DNA of 64,000 nt from Gerris lacustris (GCA_951217055.1 OX578276.1:151769012-151833011), one strand, 5' to 3'; counted from the stretch's first letter, positions 1 to 11,129 are shown. A program made the numbers and translations. The notes: generated by a model from the letters alone, not told the origin.

Positions 1-227
1 AAAAAAATAAAAAAATGTTAACCCTTAAGATTTTTTACCCTAATTTTTTTAAAAAATATTTTTTTTTAGTCGCTATATTTTTAAAATATGTGGGCAGGTA
101 CAAGACACATACATGCCAAATTTCAAAGTGATCGGACGAAAGGTGTAGCCTTGAGAGCACGCGAGAGGACGGACGGACAGACACACGCAGGAAAATATAA
201 GGGTCCTTGGTTTTGCCTACGGACCCT
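1..227 (-). repeat. Family T1 repeat, terminal fragment
   Basis: This is one end of a roughly 690-bp element found almost entire at 10083-10771 and 54497-55177. It ends in GCCTACGGACCCT, the complement of the other copies' AGGGTCCGTAGGC start. It carries the same interior, including a CGGACGGACAGACACACGC stretch. It is cut by the window edge. I see no coding capacity. Confidence 0.8.
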
Positions 228-359
228 AAAAATGAATGTTTGTTTATCGGTATGTTTCTTATGCCAATATTGTATATTGCAAATTGTAATATAAATTTTT
301 CATCTAAAGCAACAATATTTAACTAAATAAACTATTTCTAAGGTTTTTCAAAGGTAGCA

Positions 360-422
360 GCTATACAGTTCTTATGATATTAATGTTTATTAGGCCGTAC
401 GAAGTTCGCCGGGCCAGCTAGT
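360..422 (+). mobile_element. Helitron 3' terminus
   Basis: A GC-rich imperfect hairpin around GGCCGTACGAAGTTCG is followed by GGGCCAGCTAGT. Helitron 3' ends have a hairpin a few bases before a CTRR end, and this fits, with CTAG at 418-421. The body would lie to the left but is not recognisable. No transposase is seen. Confidence 0.55.
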
Positions 423-429
423 TTGGCCA

Positions 430-1025
430 GCTGTTAAATAGAAAAGCGAATTATAACATTTTAAGTTAGCTCTCTAAGTGGGGTGACAGTTTTCAGCATC
501 TAGCAATGATCAAGTTATATTATATATACACACCACACACCCGATAACAGTACTAAAGGCTAGGCTGGTGTAGTAATGATATAAACCTGCCCAAGTAACA
601 AGTAATTTAGGTAATATTGGAGGTAATTTCTAGATGATGTAACGGTTGTACCTTCAAGGATTCTCTTGGTACCTGTTATTAAATAACATTGTTATTACCT
701 TCCGAAACACACAGAGATGTTCCAAACACAACACTCATAATAAATTCTATCAATTATCAATTATCACAGTTATCGTGCATTCGCTACGGAATTTTATATT
801 AATTTGATACATTTATAAACTACCGTCAAGAAATTTAAAATTAATGGGCAACATTTTGATTCAAGATGGCGGATCGTAAAAAGATTTTTTTAACGATCAC
901 CTAGAGGCTAAGAAGAACCTATCTACAAAATTGCATGGTCATAGGTCTTGTGGTTCTTGAGATATCGTGGTGTGTCAGTCAGTCAGAGGCATTTGGATTT
1001 TTTTACAGAGGGTGATTGCAAAATA
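430..1025. other. No gene; Helitron-like interior sequence
   Basis: No open frame worth reporting. Bases around 820-850 (TATAAACTACCGTCAAGAAA) recur at about 48660-48690 inside the Helitron on the other strand. Part of this stretch is therefore probably an old copy of the same non-autonomous Helitron family. Confidence 0.4.
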
Positions 1026-1029
1026 TTAC

Positions 1030-1285
1030 CTACACACGAATTACCTAGCACAACCAAATTTGGAGCTGAATTTCATTTCTTGATTTCGCCTCGGGGAAGG
1101 ATTTTTCTGAACATTTATGGCAAATTTCGTTAAAGTCGGTCTACTAATTTATGCTCCACGCGTCTGTGTAGAAAACAGACAGACATTTTTAAAAACCTCT
1201 TATTTGGACTGAAAACCTGCAAATCCATGAAAATCTAAAAATTTAGCGCTATTACAATACTTTCTCATTATAGGAAAACGTAAAA
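1030..1285 (+). repeat. Family R1 repeat, copy 1
   Basis: About 260 bp, shared with 8735-9001, 25246-25506 and (reverse strand) 61337-61625. Shared marks are a GCCTCGGGG block, a GCCAAATTTCGT(C/T)AAA block, a run of ACAGACAGACATTTTT and an end near CAATACTTTCTC. In the better copies the 3' end folds into ACTTTCTC...GAGAAAGT. No coding capacity. Class unknown; possibly a SINE or non-autonomous Helitron. Confidence 0.65.
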
Positions 1286-1384
1286 AAAATCGGGCCGATT
1301 AATCGCACAAACGCTTTCAAATAGATATAGGCATTGTATATAAATCCCATATTTTCTCATTTCATTGATTTAATATTGAACATA

Positions 1385-1830
1385 TTTAAAATAGACTGCC
1401 AATTGGTGTGGCACATAGCTTCCTCGCATCCTATAACGTACTTTATTGATTTTATGCTTTTACAAGCCATTATTGTCTAATTTGTTTGTTTACCCCGTTT
1501 TTGTAATCTGTCAAAATTGTTTTGATTTTCTACATGAATAAAAGTATCAATTTAGCAAAAGTTAAATAGCGCAGACAGTTCAAATTAATCTTGGGCTATC
1601 TGCGGATAACTTTCGATAAACTATAAAAGTTTCATACAAATAAGAAGTACTTTTGAAGCAGTAGGTGTAAATAAATGTATGTTTGTATGGATGTAGAAGA
1701 GAACAAATGAGCGCAGAAAGTTGAAACTTATATGGGACCAACAATGCTAATCATGATCTAACATCCAAATTTCATTTAGAAGAATATGACGGTCGTGTAG
1801 CATATATGCTATTTTTTCCGGGATAGCAGA
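1385..1830 (+). repeat. Family R2 repeat, copy 1
   Basis: Contains GTGGCACATAGCTTCCTCGC near its start and GAACAAATGAGCGCAGAAAG further in. Both blocks recur in reverse order and orientation at 7555-7950, just before the first visible aquaporin exon. Fragments of the first block also lie at 2545-2600 and 25580-25620. No open frame. Confidence 0.65.
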
Positions 1831-2690
1831 CAATTAAAAAACATTAAATATTAATCAATATAATAATAACAAATATTAGAACATACTTAAGATTTTAAAA
1901 AATTTAACCTTAAAAAGAGGTTACACTATAACAAAAGATAAATAAAACGCATTGACATAAATTGACGCATTTCTACAAAGATTGCAGCGCTAAAAACGGA
2001 AGTTTTGATAACTACCAGCAGGAAAGAAAACATTTTTTTCTTTACAGCTAGGAGTAATAAAAAGATTTTTTAAGTCCACGTAATGAAAAAATGGATTTTA
2101 GCTATGTTTTTTAGGCTCTAAAGTTACTATTTCACAGCCTACCACGGAATAAATAAATTTATGGTCATCAATATTATAGAATTTGAAACTCATTTGGTTC
2201 AATAAAGTTTCTTTTTGTGAAGAATGTCTTTCATTAATTAGGTTTAAATGATTCTGCTGTTAATCTACAAATCTTTGTTTTAGTTTCCTCCTATTCCACC
2301 CTGTTTCTCTAATACCCTAAACATGTTTAGGGTATTGTATTACATATCTACGGATAACTCACAAACATGTTATTAATCATATTGTTGATAAGTATGGTTG
2401 TTGAATCATACACTTATATTGAAGTAAAAGGGCGTATCCCTTCGTTTAAAGCCTTATCAATCTTGTCTATCTTTTAACCCTTAAGTATATTAAGTTAGAA
2501 CCATTAACTTTATTTACTGTGTTATTTTGTCAAAAAATAAGAAATAGACTACTAATTAGTGTAGCACATAGCTATAGCTTCCTCGCATCCTATCACGTAC
2601 TTTATTGTTATATTAACATTATTGTTATTTTACTTTATTGTTATATATATTGTTATTTTATTTTATTGTTATATTGTTTATTGTGTAAAA
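1830..2690. other. AT-rich, no gene seen
   Basis: Apart from the R2 end fragment at 2545-2600 (GTAGCACATAGC then CTTCCTCGCATCC), I see only AT-rich sequence without plausible exons. Confidence 0.5.
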
Positions 2691-2694
2691 ACTA

Positions 2695-2930
2695 TTAATA
2701 GTTTTAGCGATCTTTAACACTTCATAGCGGTGTCGCTGTTTGTTTTACTAAAAACTAGTATTTGAAAGAAATGTTTGTCTCGTTAAATTTTTTTCTCGAC
2801 CTAAAATTCCAATTTTAAATTTAAAGCTCACGATTACGCGAGCGTTGCACGTGAATGCTTGGACGGATAACGTTGCCCAACGAAGACGTCCGTCAATGCT
2901 TCCGTTACCTTTGCGGTGAGCTCGGAAGTA
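2695..2930 (+). repeat. Family R3 repeat, copy 1
   Basis: Shares TTTAGCGATCTTTA, CCAATTTTAAATTTAAAGCT and GGATAACGTTG.CCAACGAA with 13515-13735. It contains a GCG/gtgagc that mimics a splice donor. Because the block is repeated elsewhere I do not read it as an exon. Confidence 0.6.
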
Positions 2931-3059
2931 ATTAATACATATACTATTTTTAATTTTTTTAGAACTGAATTACAGAATTTACTTTTTAGGGTTTTGTAGA
3001 TACTTCTCAAAACCCTTATACCGAGGGTGATGTGCAGGGCCGGTTCAAGGGTTTTCTTT

Positions 3060-3170
3060 GTATTTTACGATTTTGGTAGTATTCATGCTACGGAAAGATT
3101 AAGTTTTAATTTAAATCAAATTATAATTATTATTAACTACGGGAAACAGACAGAGAAAGGATTTTCTTTG
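3060..3170 (-). repeat. SINE family S1, body fragment
   Basis: The stretch from TTTTACGATTTTGGTAGTAT to GGAAACAGACAGAGA is the 3' body of the tRNA-derived SINE family seen at 4810-5215, 34345-34600 and 53150-54120. The tRNA-like head is absent here. Confidence 0.6.
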
Positions 3171-3239
3171 GGACATGCGAGATGTAGATTTGACGCCAAT
3201 ATGTGTCGATGTATATTGCGGCGTAGCTAGAGCATTGCC

Positions 3240-3310
3240 GCCCCCCCCCCCCCCCCCCCTCGCAATTTTTTGGGGGCCCCTCCTTGCCAAAAGAAAATTG
3301 ATGAGCTTAA
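3240..3310. repeat. Poly-C tract with GC-rich flank
   Basis: About 20 C residues are followed by CGCAATTTTTTGGGGGCCCC. C-runs next to GC-rich flanks recur at 8221, 19458, 52675 and 60966 in this window and seem to mark transposon edges. Confidence 0.6.
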
Positions 3311-3672
3311 TAAAAGGACTTGCGGCGTTCTAATTAGAAGTATGATTCCCAGATAGTTAGATTTTATTATGCTTTGAAGGGGGCCCCCATCGACATTGGT
3401 ACATTTTTCTTAATCTTGAGTTTTGAAAAACTCCATTCTCTGCTGGCCACTGATATAGGGAGGGTAAGCAGAATTCGCAATGCAACATGGCAGGGTGTGG
3501 CTGATTTAAATCAGTTGATTAAAATTATGATTTTTAAGGATTATAAAGATTGTATATTTTATTAGTTAATTATCGAAATTTTATATTAAAATAAAAAAAA
3601 TCACAATTTTTGATTAAAATAAAAAAAATCATGATTTTAGATTTTTTTTATAAAAATCTATACGAGACAGAC

Positions 3673-4808
3673 TGATGGAAAAATATTACGAACATGATAT
3701 GGACTTACACTTTCTCTTCATTGACTTCAAGCAGGCATTTGACAGCCTAAACAGAGAACAGCTTTTTAAAGCTCTCGAGACTCTAGGAATACCTAGAAAG
3801 CTTGGGAGACTTGTTGTTATGACAATGACAGACACATTGGCTAAAGTGAAGGTTGGAAATAGACTTAGTCAGCAATTCCCGTTTAATGCAGGAGTAAAGC
3901 AGGGTGATGGACTGTCAGCCACGCTCTTTAACTTAGCATTACATAGCGTGGTGAAAGACATTGATCACGGTGGAACAATTTATAATAAGCTATTCCAAAT
4001 TTGTGCCTATGCAGATGATGTTGTTATAGCTTCTAGGTCAACAAATAAATTAAGAGAGGTGTTTAGCCAGCTTGAACTGTACGCACGTGCAATTGGTCTT
4101 TCAGTGAACGAGGGTAAGACGAAGTATTTGTGCATGTCTACATCAGAAGACCAGAGGCGTCCTCGCGAAATAATTATCGGAGACAAGAAATTTGAGGGCG
4201 TAGCTTCGTTTAAATACCTCGGAGCTCTTGTATCATCAGATAACTCTATGAGTGAATGCATAAAAGAAAGAGTCCAGACAGGAAAAAGAGCTTTTTATGC
4301 TAATATTAAAATGATTAAGATCCGACTTATTGGAAGAAGCACAAAAATGAAAGTTTACCTGTTGTCACATATGGATGTGAAACATGGACAATGTCTGCAA
4401 CCAATGAGAAGGAACTAAGAAGTTTTGAGAGACGTATCCTCAGAAGGATATATGGACCTGTGAGAGAGGTCGATGGTACCTGGAGGATAAGAAGAAACAA
4501 CGAGCTGGAACATCTCATCAACGGGCATGACATAATGCGTTTCATTAAGTCGCAGAGACTAAGGTGGCTTGGACATCTAGTCAGAATGCCAGAGAGTAGA
4601 GTAGCCAAACAGATGTGGAAAGGGAGACTCTACAACCGTCGTAAAAAAGCAAGACCGAGATTAAGATGGATGGACGGAATAGAAACTGATCTCAACAAGA
4701 TGGAAATTCGTGGATGGAGAGCCAGAGCCTTAGATAGGGATGAATGGAGGAAGGTTGTTTTAGAGGCCAAAGCCGACATCAGGCTGTAGCGCCGGATAAG
4801 AAGAAGAA
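3673..4808 (+). mobile_element. 5'-truncated non-LTR retrotransposon (LINE)
   Basis: Contains the reverse transcriptase relic described separately and ends in an AAGAAGAAG repeat. It is flanked by ATACGAGACAGAC at about 3660-3672 and 4809-4821, a 13-bp target-site duplication. The right copy continues into the S1 SINE (ACAGAGAAAAATAG), so the LINE landed inside a SINE. About 1.1 kb survives of what would normally be several kb; the endonuclease part is missing. Confidence 0.75.
3675..4789 (+). pseudogene. LINE reverse transcriptase, C-terminal part, frameshifted
   Basis: The first segment (3675 to about 4365) reads as the central RT domain. FIDFKQAFDSLNR holds the first catalytic aspartate, GVKQGDGLS is the substrate-positioning loop, and YADDVV is the catalytic box. 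At about 4365-4390 the frame changes, and 4391-4789 continues with the usual LINE tail: ERRILRRIYGPV, then RLRWLGHLVRM and RPRLRW. The start is not a real start, since the element is 5'-truncated. The shifted frame makes it inactive. The tail suggests an RTE- or CR1-like group, but I would not name the clade. Confidence 0.8.
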
Positions 4809-5215
4809 GATACGAGACAGACAGAGAAAAATAGACTCCAGGGCCGGGACTTGAACCACGGGCCTCTATATTTCCGGTGTAGCCCTCTATCATCTGAGCT
4901 ACGCAGGAGAATGATTTTCTCTGCCGTTATTGATAACTAGTCCCGAATCCAAGCTTTCAATATTTCTACAAGTATAGCAAGTCAATATGTATGGCATTAG
5001 AACTAGACCGAGAATTAACGATTATACTTATAAAGTACTCAATTAGTACCTGTACCTTGTACAATCAATTAGAAATTCAATTTTTAAGTTTTTGGTAGAA
5101 TTCATACTACGGAAAGTTTAATTTAAATCAAATTATAATTATTATTAACACTAGGAGACAGACAGAGAAAAATAGACCCCAGCGCCGGGATTTGAACCAC
5201 GGGCCTCTACATGGA
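4809..5215 (-). repeat. tRNA-derived SINE family S1, one and a half copies
   Basis: Read on the minus strand, the region holds a tRNA-like head: box A TAGCTCAGATGATAGAG at about 4895, and box B GGTTCAAGTCCCGG at about 4848. An S1 body with GTCTATTTTTCTCTGTCTG follows. A second head fragment with box B lies at about 5180-5210 in the same orientation. No free tRNA gene is implied, because the head runs straight into the SINE body and lacks a proper acceptor stem. Confidence 0.65.
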
Positions 5216-5366
5216 GATGCTTCTTTAGTATTAGGATCGCAACCTTGGAATGCACACTTCGACACAGTGGTTACCACCGGAACACCTAGAAGATCATCTT
5301 GCCTGTATGTTTAAGGCATGCGGCCAGATTTGGGCATAGGCGACATAGGCGGCCGCCTAGGAGCCC

Positions 5367-5424
5367 GCACCACAAGGGGGCCCGCACCACAAGGGGGCCC
5401 GCACCTCAAGGGGGCCCGCACCAC
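5367..5424. repeat. 17-bp tandem repeat
   Basis: Roughly four tandem units of CCCGCACCACAAGGGGG next to GGCGACATAGGCGGCCGCC. This GC-rich island resembles the edge of a hAT-type element, but I find no partner end. Confidence 0.6.
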
Positions 5425-5528
5425 GAACGATTTTTTTTTCTTTTCTTAATGCTTCCATTAACTTGCCTTATGCTAGCACTTATGCCTACTGAAACAGAGG
5501 TCGGTGGGTCGAGACTCGTCCAAGAGGA

Positions 5529-5591
5529 ATATTTTTTACAGGTAAATCAACTGCTGACTGAAGCCGGCAGTTGATTTACCTGTAAAAAATC
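5529..5591. repeat. Perfect long hairpin
   Basis: ATTTTTTACAGGTAAATCAA followed by CTG is matched by its exact complement after a short GC-bearing loop. The outer flanks (GAGACTCGTCC / GATGAGTCTCG) are imperfectly complementary too. It is probably a short palindromic MITE. Confidence 0.8.
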
Positions 5592-5599
5592 TTTCACTT

Positions 5600-6620
5600 A
5601 GATGAGTCTCGAATCACAAACTTGGTTACATACAATTTCGTTTCATCCAAGCCAATTTACTCTACCGGGCCTAAACAAGTCTCACTTAAAAAAAAAAAAA
5701 AGTTTATTGATTGTACATTATTAGAGAAGTATTGAGATCCTTCTGGATTAACCTCATGTCCGGTCTAGCGGGATCTGCATTAGACTACTGTCATTGAAAT
5801 ATTGTTGCACTAATGAAAATAATTGTTGCAATTTTCTTATAGGTATAATTATGTTCCAATAGATGAGCGAAATTTTTATTATAGTATCATTTTTTCTTCA
5901 CAGAAAAAACTAAAAGAGGTACTTGAACAATATTTAACTGAAATCCTGGAATGTGTTTGTCATTAAAAATCATTTAACTTCCACCGTGGCTCAAAAGATA
6001 AATTCATTTTTAACTTGAGGTGAGATTCATAATGTTTCTAAAATGCATTTATATTGATTACTTAGCCGCCATTATAACTGCATCAGCTTCTTCTTGGCTA
6101 ATATCGTGAAGACAACCGTCTTCTTGTTTTATGATTACGCGCCATTTTTATTTCGAATCCTCTTACTTAGAAAAAGGTTAGAAATATTTTATATTTATAA
6201 CCACTAATTTAGAGCAGGATTCCGCTGGAATTCCGAGAAAATTTATTTATGACCGATAAAATAGCCTTCAAGTTGGACTATTCTCTCTGGAAAATGTATA
6301 AAAATAATAAAAGTAATTTATAATGTTTGCCATTATGTCACATCAATTGGTCATTAAGGCTTGTTTGAAGCATTTAATTGGTCAATCAAATCACTTCTAG
6401 CTGATCATTGGTTTGATAAATTACCTATTACAAATGATTTTTTATTATCATTAATTCAGTGTAGTAACAATAGTCAAAAGCTCGTTTTATTTTCAACTGC
6501 TTCAAGTCGAATAATTTTACAATTTTATATTCAAATTCAATGCAGTTTGTTATTTGTGACAACCCATCTCGTTTCTTATTCGTTTACTGAATTACCCAAT
6601 CAGAAAGCACCAAATTTTAA
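5600..6620. other. AT-rich, no gene seen
   Basis: The reading frame at 6361-6654 has no family motif and runs into the next repeat, so it is probably chance. I see no exons or structured elements here. Confidence 0.5.
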
Positions 6621-6621
6621 A

Positions 6622-7250
6622 AATAGTACATTACGCGTCGAGTGCGGAAAGTAGCATTTTGCATGCGAGTGTGGAGTTTGCACCCGAGCGACAGCGAGGG
6701 TAGTAAAACCACACGAGCAATGCAAAATGCCGTTTTCGCACGAGTTGCGTACCGTACTTTATCTACGATTGTTAGATTTAAATTATAAATACAGAAAAAA
6801 ATAAACTTGCTGTATGTAAGTTCCTATCTCTCTCTTGATAAAGATGGGATTAATTCTTGAGTTGTATTTTTTGCCGAATTAATTATTTCTGGAGGAGTAT
6901 TATTCTCCACATTTTCGACTAAGTCACTTGATTCACTTATTGTTTTTCACTAAAAACTCGATATAAACAGTTATTTTAATAAAAGAACTGCAAATTAGTT
7001 TTGTTAAATGTAAACAAACTTGCTAATCGTGCGTAAAGCTGAAGAATTCCTCTTCTTTACCGCACTAGTGTGGTAAAGAAGAGGAATTATTCAGAACTAT
7101 GGGACGCGCATGCGCAATGAATACAAGTACCTAAATAATCACTTTCTACGCATCTAAACAAAGATATAATGTTTATATTTCGTATCAATCGTAGATAAAT
7201 GTATTTGTTCATATAAAACAACAGATTAACAAACAACCTCTTAATCGGGG
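6622..7250 (-). mobile_element. Crypton-like non-autonomous element, copy 1
   Basis: Shared with 32830-33228 and 47525-48050 (both + strand). Marks are a TAGTACATTA.GCG end, subterminal inverted TTTATCTACGATTG (6759 and, inverted, 7183), and a strong internal hairpin at 7046-7091 around CTTCTTTACCGCACTAG. Between them is a short degenerate coding segment (about 6832-6945). Its protein-level pattern NNTPPEIINS ... ELxxSLS also reads out of the 47800 copy. Assignment to Crypton-type tyrosine recombinase elements is inference from that pattern. Confidence 0.55.
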
Positions 7251-7554
7251 TATAGACGATCAACTTGGCTGACATTCAAGTTGACAACATTTACACCAGA
7301 CATTACTTTTTTGCTACAGTTGACCGATAAAAAAGTTGTTATCGCACTACGGAAAACAACAGATTCCTGCACTTACTACTTTACCGCACTCATTTTACTT
7401 TACCGTACTTCGTAGCCAAGTTTTTAATAATTTAAGCTTTGAAAAGGATCGTTCAGCCGATGCTGTAGTAACGAGTAAAGTAAGGAATAAAATAAATGCT
7501 GAACATACTTCAGGAAAATTAGAGGACGGAAATTAGATCCGTGTCTGTCTGTTG

Positions 7555-7950
7555 GTATATGTCACTCAATATTTGCAATTTGCAAACCAACATATCTTAA
7601 AAACTACAAGTCTGATTTTTATGAAATTTGGATGGTAGGTCATAATTAGTCCATTGTTGGTCCCATATATGTTTCAACCTTCTGCGCCCATTTGTTTCTC
7701 TTCTATTTGCGCACAAACATACATTTATTTACATCTATATCATAAAAAGTACTTATCTGATTTTTATGAAATTTGGATGGTTTGTCGAAAGTATCCCGCA
7801 GATGGCACCAGATTAATTTCAACTGTCTACGCTCTTTTACTTTTGCGTAATTGCATACTTTAATTCATGTAAAAAATCCAAACAATTTTGACATATTAAA
7901 TTACGTGATAGGATGCGAGGAAGCTATGTGCCACACTAATAGGCAGTATT
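7555..7950 (-). repeat. Family R2 repeat, copy 2
   Basis: Reverse copy of 1385-1830. It ends with AGGAAGCTATGTGCCACACT, only about 25 bases before the splice acceptor of the first visible aquaporin exon. Confidence 0.65.
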
Positions 7951-7968
7951 TTTTTGCTCTGTTGTCAG

Positions 7969-8162
7969 GTGGTTTCAAATCGGTTCTTGGTGGTCAGGAG
8001 CTGGAAGCACCAGGAGTACTATGGAGGTGCATCCTGGCTGAGTTCATAGGTACTCTAATGTTGGTAGCAGTTGGTACTGGATCAGCTGCAGCCATTGGCG
8101 ATAAACCAACAGTGGTGCAGATCTCACTCGCCTTCGCCTTCATTATCGGTTCTATGGTTCAG
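7969..8162 (+). CDS. Aquaporin, first visible coding exon
   Basis: Encodes the first transmembrane helix (LWRCILAEFIGTLMLVAVG) and half of the second (ISLAFAFIIGSMVQ) of a MIP-family water channel. The acceptor is TTTTTGCTCTGTTGTCAG/GT and the donor CAG/gtaagc. The exon opens with two bases of a split codon, so a short upstream exon with the start codon is missing. Typically only 10-25 residues precede this point in insect aquaporins. The phenylalanine of SLAF aligns with the first selectivity-filter position of AQP1. The intron after it is phase 0 and about 15.3 kb, filled with transposons. Confidence 0.9.
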
Positions 8163-8205
8163 GTAAGCAGTCATGCATTTTTATATACGATTTAATCCTA
8201 TTATA

Positions 8206-8460
8206 CAGGGTGGTTGAAAGGCCCCCCCCCCCCCTTAACTTTTGAACTGTTCGAGATAAATTAATGTAACAATTTAAATTCTCTAAATGATGGCGCTCTT
8301 ATAGAAAAGGGGGCCCCTTTCGTAAAGGAAATACAAAAGGGTTTATATCCCTTAGTCTAACTCCGGGATATTCAGTCCAATGATCTTTGGGACAAAGGAA
8401 TATCACATTTGTATACAAAAGAAATCGGTCCGAGACAACTCAGACAAACTTTCTCATATA
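8206..8460 (+). repeat. TACAGGGTG-type repeat end plus MITE fragment
   Basis: TTATACAGGGTGGTTG matches the ends of the element at 14226-19258 and the edge near 49140. After a poly-C tract, 8375-8420 (CAGTCCAATGATCTTTGGGA) is a fragment of the MITE family at 27038-27292 and 46945-47173. Confidence 0.5.
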
Positions 8461-8734
8461 TAATTATTTAGCCCAGTGTTTTCCATTGATTAGTTTTCGT
8501 ATGTACATTTAATTATTATTGAACATTTCATCAAAATTTATCATAAAAATAACTTCTCCTAGGCGGTGAATTGAACCCGGGCTCTTTCCGTCTCCGTTTT
8601 AAGCTTTTTTCTCAGGAACTAGATTTTTCCCGGGAAAACGGCTTATATCGTTAGATTCGTATTTAAATGGGCTACATTTTAGAATTGTTTAATCAAAATC
8701 GTTGGAACCGTTATCGAGAAATAATTTTTTTTCT

Positions 8735-9001
8735 ACAGTTTTTGGAGGGTAGCGCCCCCTAATTTGGAGCTAAAATTCGTTTCTAGATTTCGCCTCGGGG
8801 TATGATTTTTCTGAACATGTATGCCAAATTTCGTCAAAATCGGTCAAGTAGTTTAGGCTCCAGGCGTCTGCACAGGCAGACAGACATTTTTTAAAAACCA
8901 CTTTTTTGGACTCAGGGGACCTCAAAACGATTAAACCCATCAAAATCTTAAATCAAATTTTCGCGCCATCACAATACTTTCTCTTTATATAAGAAAGTAA
9001 A
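8735..9001 (+). repeat. Family R1 repeat, copy 2
   Basis: Carries the same blocks as copy 1 and ends at CACAATACTTTCTCTTTATA followed by the complementary AAGAAAGT. A box-B-like GGGTTCAATTCACC on the minus strand at about 8565-8580 precedes it, possibly a separate SINE scrap. Confidence 0.7.
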
Positions 9002-9704
9002 AAGTGTGTATTCGGTTGTCCGAAAGTATATTTGATTAAAAAAAGTGGGGAGCCCTTTTCTCGAAAGGGTTTCTCTGATTGCCAAAAATTAACTCTTGAC
9101 AATTCTGCAGGTAAACATCCCCGAGAGTGCTTGATAAGTACAAGTGTTCAAATTTTCATTTGACTTTAATGAAATAATTTTACAAAATTTAAAATCAAAA
9201 TAATAATACTAATAATAAAAAGAAAATGAAACGATAAGAAGAGTAATTTGATTGTTATGATACTTGAATCTCCACTCACAGTGAAATATGTGAGATTAGC
9301 TCCATGCATGATTTCTACGGAGAATCTGTGAAGGTAACGCTGTAATGATAAGAGAGCTAATAATAGTGATAACGACTCTGTCAACACACTTCACCTTGAT
9401 TTCTTAAATAAACCTCCAGATAATTAGGTTCTTCTTAATCATATTATCTTCTTAACAAAGCTAATTAAAAACATTTTTTTTTCTTTAATTAAATTTCTTG
9501 AAGGAATTTAATTCATTTTATGTACTCGTGAGTTTTTTTTTTTTTTTTACTATGTCAAGGAATTGTATCAATTTAATTATATTTAAATACATTGTTGTAA
9601 ACTTATTATAATTTTATTATGATCAGGTTAAGAATTAATTAATCTTAGTATTATCATATTGAACAGGATTGGGGGGAAAAAAATGTTTATCCCGTTAAAA
9701 CAAA

Positions 9705-11125
9705 AATAGTTATGTATGTAACTAGGCAGCAAAATGGAATTTTACTGACGAGTGATTAAGTTAGCCTCCAAGCCGGAGGCGAGGACAGGCTACAAAAATT
9801 ACTGCAGAGGCAGGTAATATACCTGATTAGCTGCGATGCGAAGCCGAGGCAGATAATATACACGAGGCAGAAATGTTTCCTTTGCTGCCTTGTTGCATAC
9901 AATATTTTATCTACTCACGCTATGCAGATAAAAAAAAATGGAAGCTTAGGTAAGAGTTAGTTTGAGATGAATCGTCAACAAACTCAAAGCAAAACAAGTC
10001 GTGTTCCAGTGTTGCCACTCCTTACTCGAGATTAATTATTCAAAGACCTACAATTCAAATCCTTTTTCAGTTTATCATTTTTAGGGTCCGTAGGCAAAAC
10101 CAAGGACCCTTATATTTTCCTGCGTGTGTCTGTCCGTCCGTCCTCTCGAGTGCTCTCACGGCTACACCATTAATCCGATCACTTTGAAATTTGGCATGTA
10201 TGTGTCTTTTACCTACCCACATATTTTAAAATATAGCAACTTAAAAAAAATATTTTTCAAAAAAATTAGGGTAAAAAAACTTAAGGGTTACAATTTTTTT
10301 ATTTTTTTTCGACACCGTGAGGGGTATCATATGAAAGGGTACGTCGAGCTGATAACAAAAATATATAATTCTTTGGATATAACTTTGATAGGGCGAGCGT
10401 AGGCAAGTGGGTGTGAAACGTGCCCCCCCCCCCCTCTATCTCGCTTATGTGAAGTGCAAAAAATCTGAAAAAATTACTGAACATTCTTCGACCAAAAGTA
10501 AAGATACCACTTTTTGGAAATTTCGAAAAAAAATTATTTTATTTTTTATTGACAAAATACGTTTTTTATATAATTATGGTCTTTTCGATGTATTTATATG
10601 GTTGTATTCCGGTTCAGTGGCAAACAAATACTTACAACTACTTACAAATCAGAGTGTGTTTTGAGAATATCAGACCCTTAGAATGGTTCAAAGTAAGCTT
10701 TTTAGCATTTTAAAAAAACACTGTTTATACACTTTACAGTTAAACACTATATAGTGATGCCTACGGACCCTCGCTGTGTGCTGACTAGCACACACTTGGC
10801 CTGTTTATTAAACTTTTAAAAAATAATAATATTATTAATACATTAATAATAATATAACATTGCTTTGTAATAAATCAAGTATAAAACTAAATTAAAATAA
10901 CACAAATTAAAATAAAACTAAACACAAACAGAAACAGATGTTATGACACACACTGTACTTTCTCTGTCTAGGCAGAGAAATATTTCCCTGCCTGTTTTAA
11001 CTACTTTCCTGCTTGTTTTTAATATTTTAATGAAAAATAAAATAGCAAAAATAGTACTTACCAGCCTAAAAACAGTTAAGTAAAGCTTAATTTTACTGCC
11101 GTGAGTAGATAAAATAAATTAAATA
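9705..11125 (+). repeat. Family R5 element, copy 1, with T1 nested in it
   Basis: Starts TGTAACTAGGCAGCAAAATG like 40853 and contains GAGGCGAAGCCGAGGC-type GC blocks. It continues to TTTGCTGCCTTGTTGCATAC and ends near TTTTACTGCCGTGAGTAGAT. The T1 element at 10083-10809 interrupts it. No coding capacity. Confidence 0.6.
10083..10809 (+). mobile_element. Family T1 element, full copy
   Basis: Bounded by AGGGTCCGTAGGCA (10083) and its complement TGCCTACGGACCCT (ending 10771), with 689 bp between the outer bases. The next 38 bp, a TGTGTGCT/AGCACACA hairpin then CTGTTTATT, are shared with the 54497 copy. The true edge may therefore lie at 10809. All three copies also share TTTTT just outside the AGGGTCC end. 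No protein is encoded. Non-autonomous DNA element; superfamily not assigned. Confidence 0.7.
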
Positions 11126-11129
11126 CTAC

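Noticed and set aside
2880..2930. ATG...GCG/gtgagc as the missing first aquaporin exon
   Set aside because: The block is part of repeat family R3 (second copy at 13515-13735), and its phase (two bases over) does not fit the exon at 7969, which needs one.
4848..4915. A functional tRNA gene on the minus strand
   Set aside because: A and B boxes are good, but the sequence runs into the S1 body, recurs several times and lacks a proper acceptor stem.
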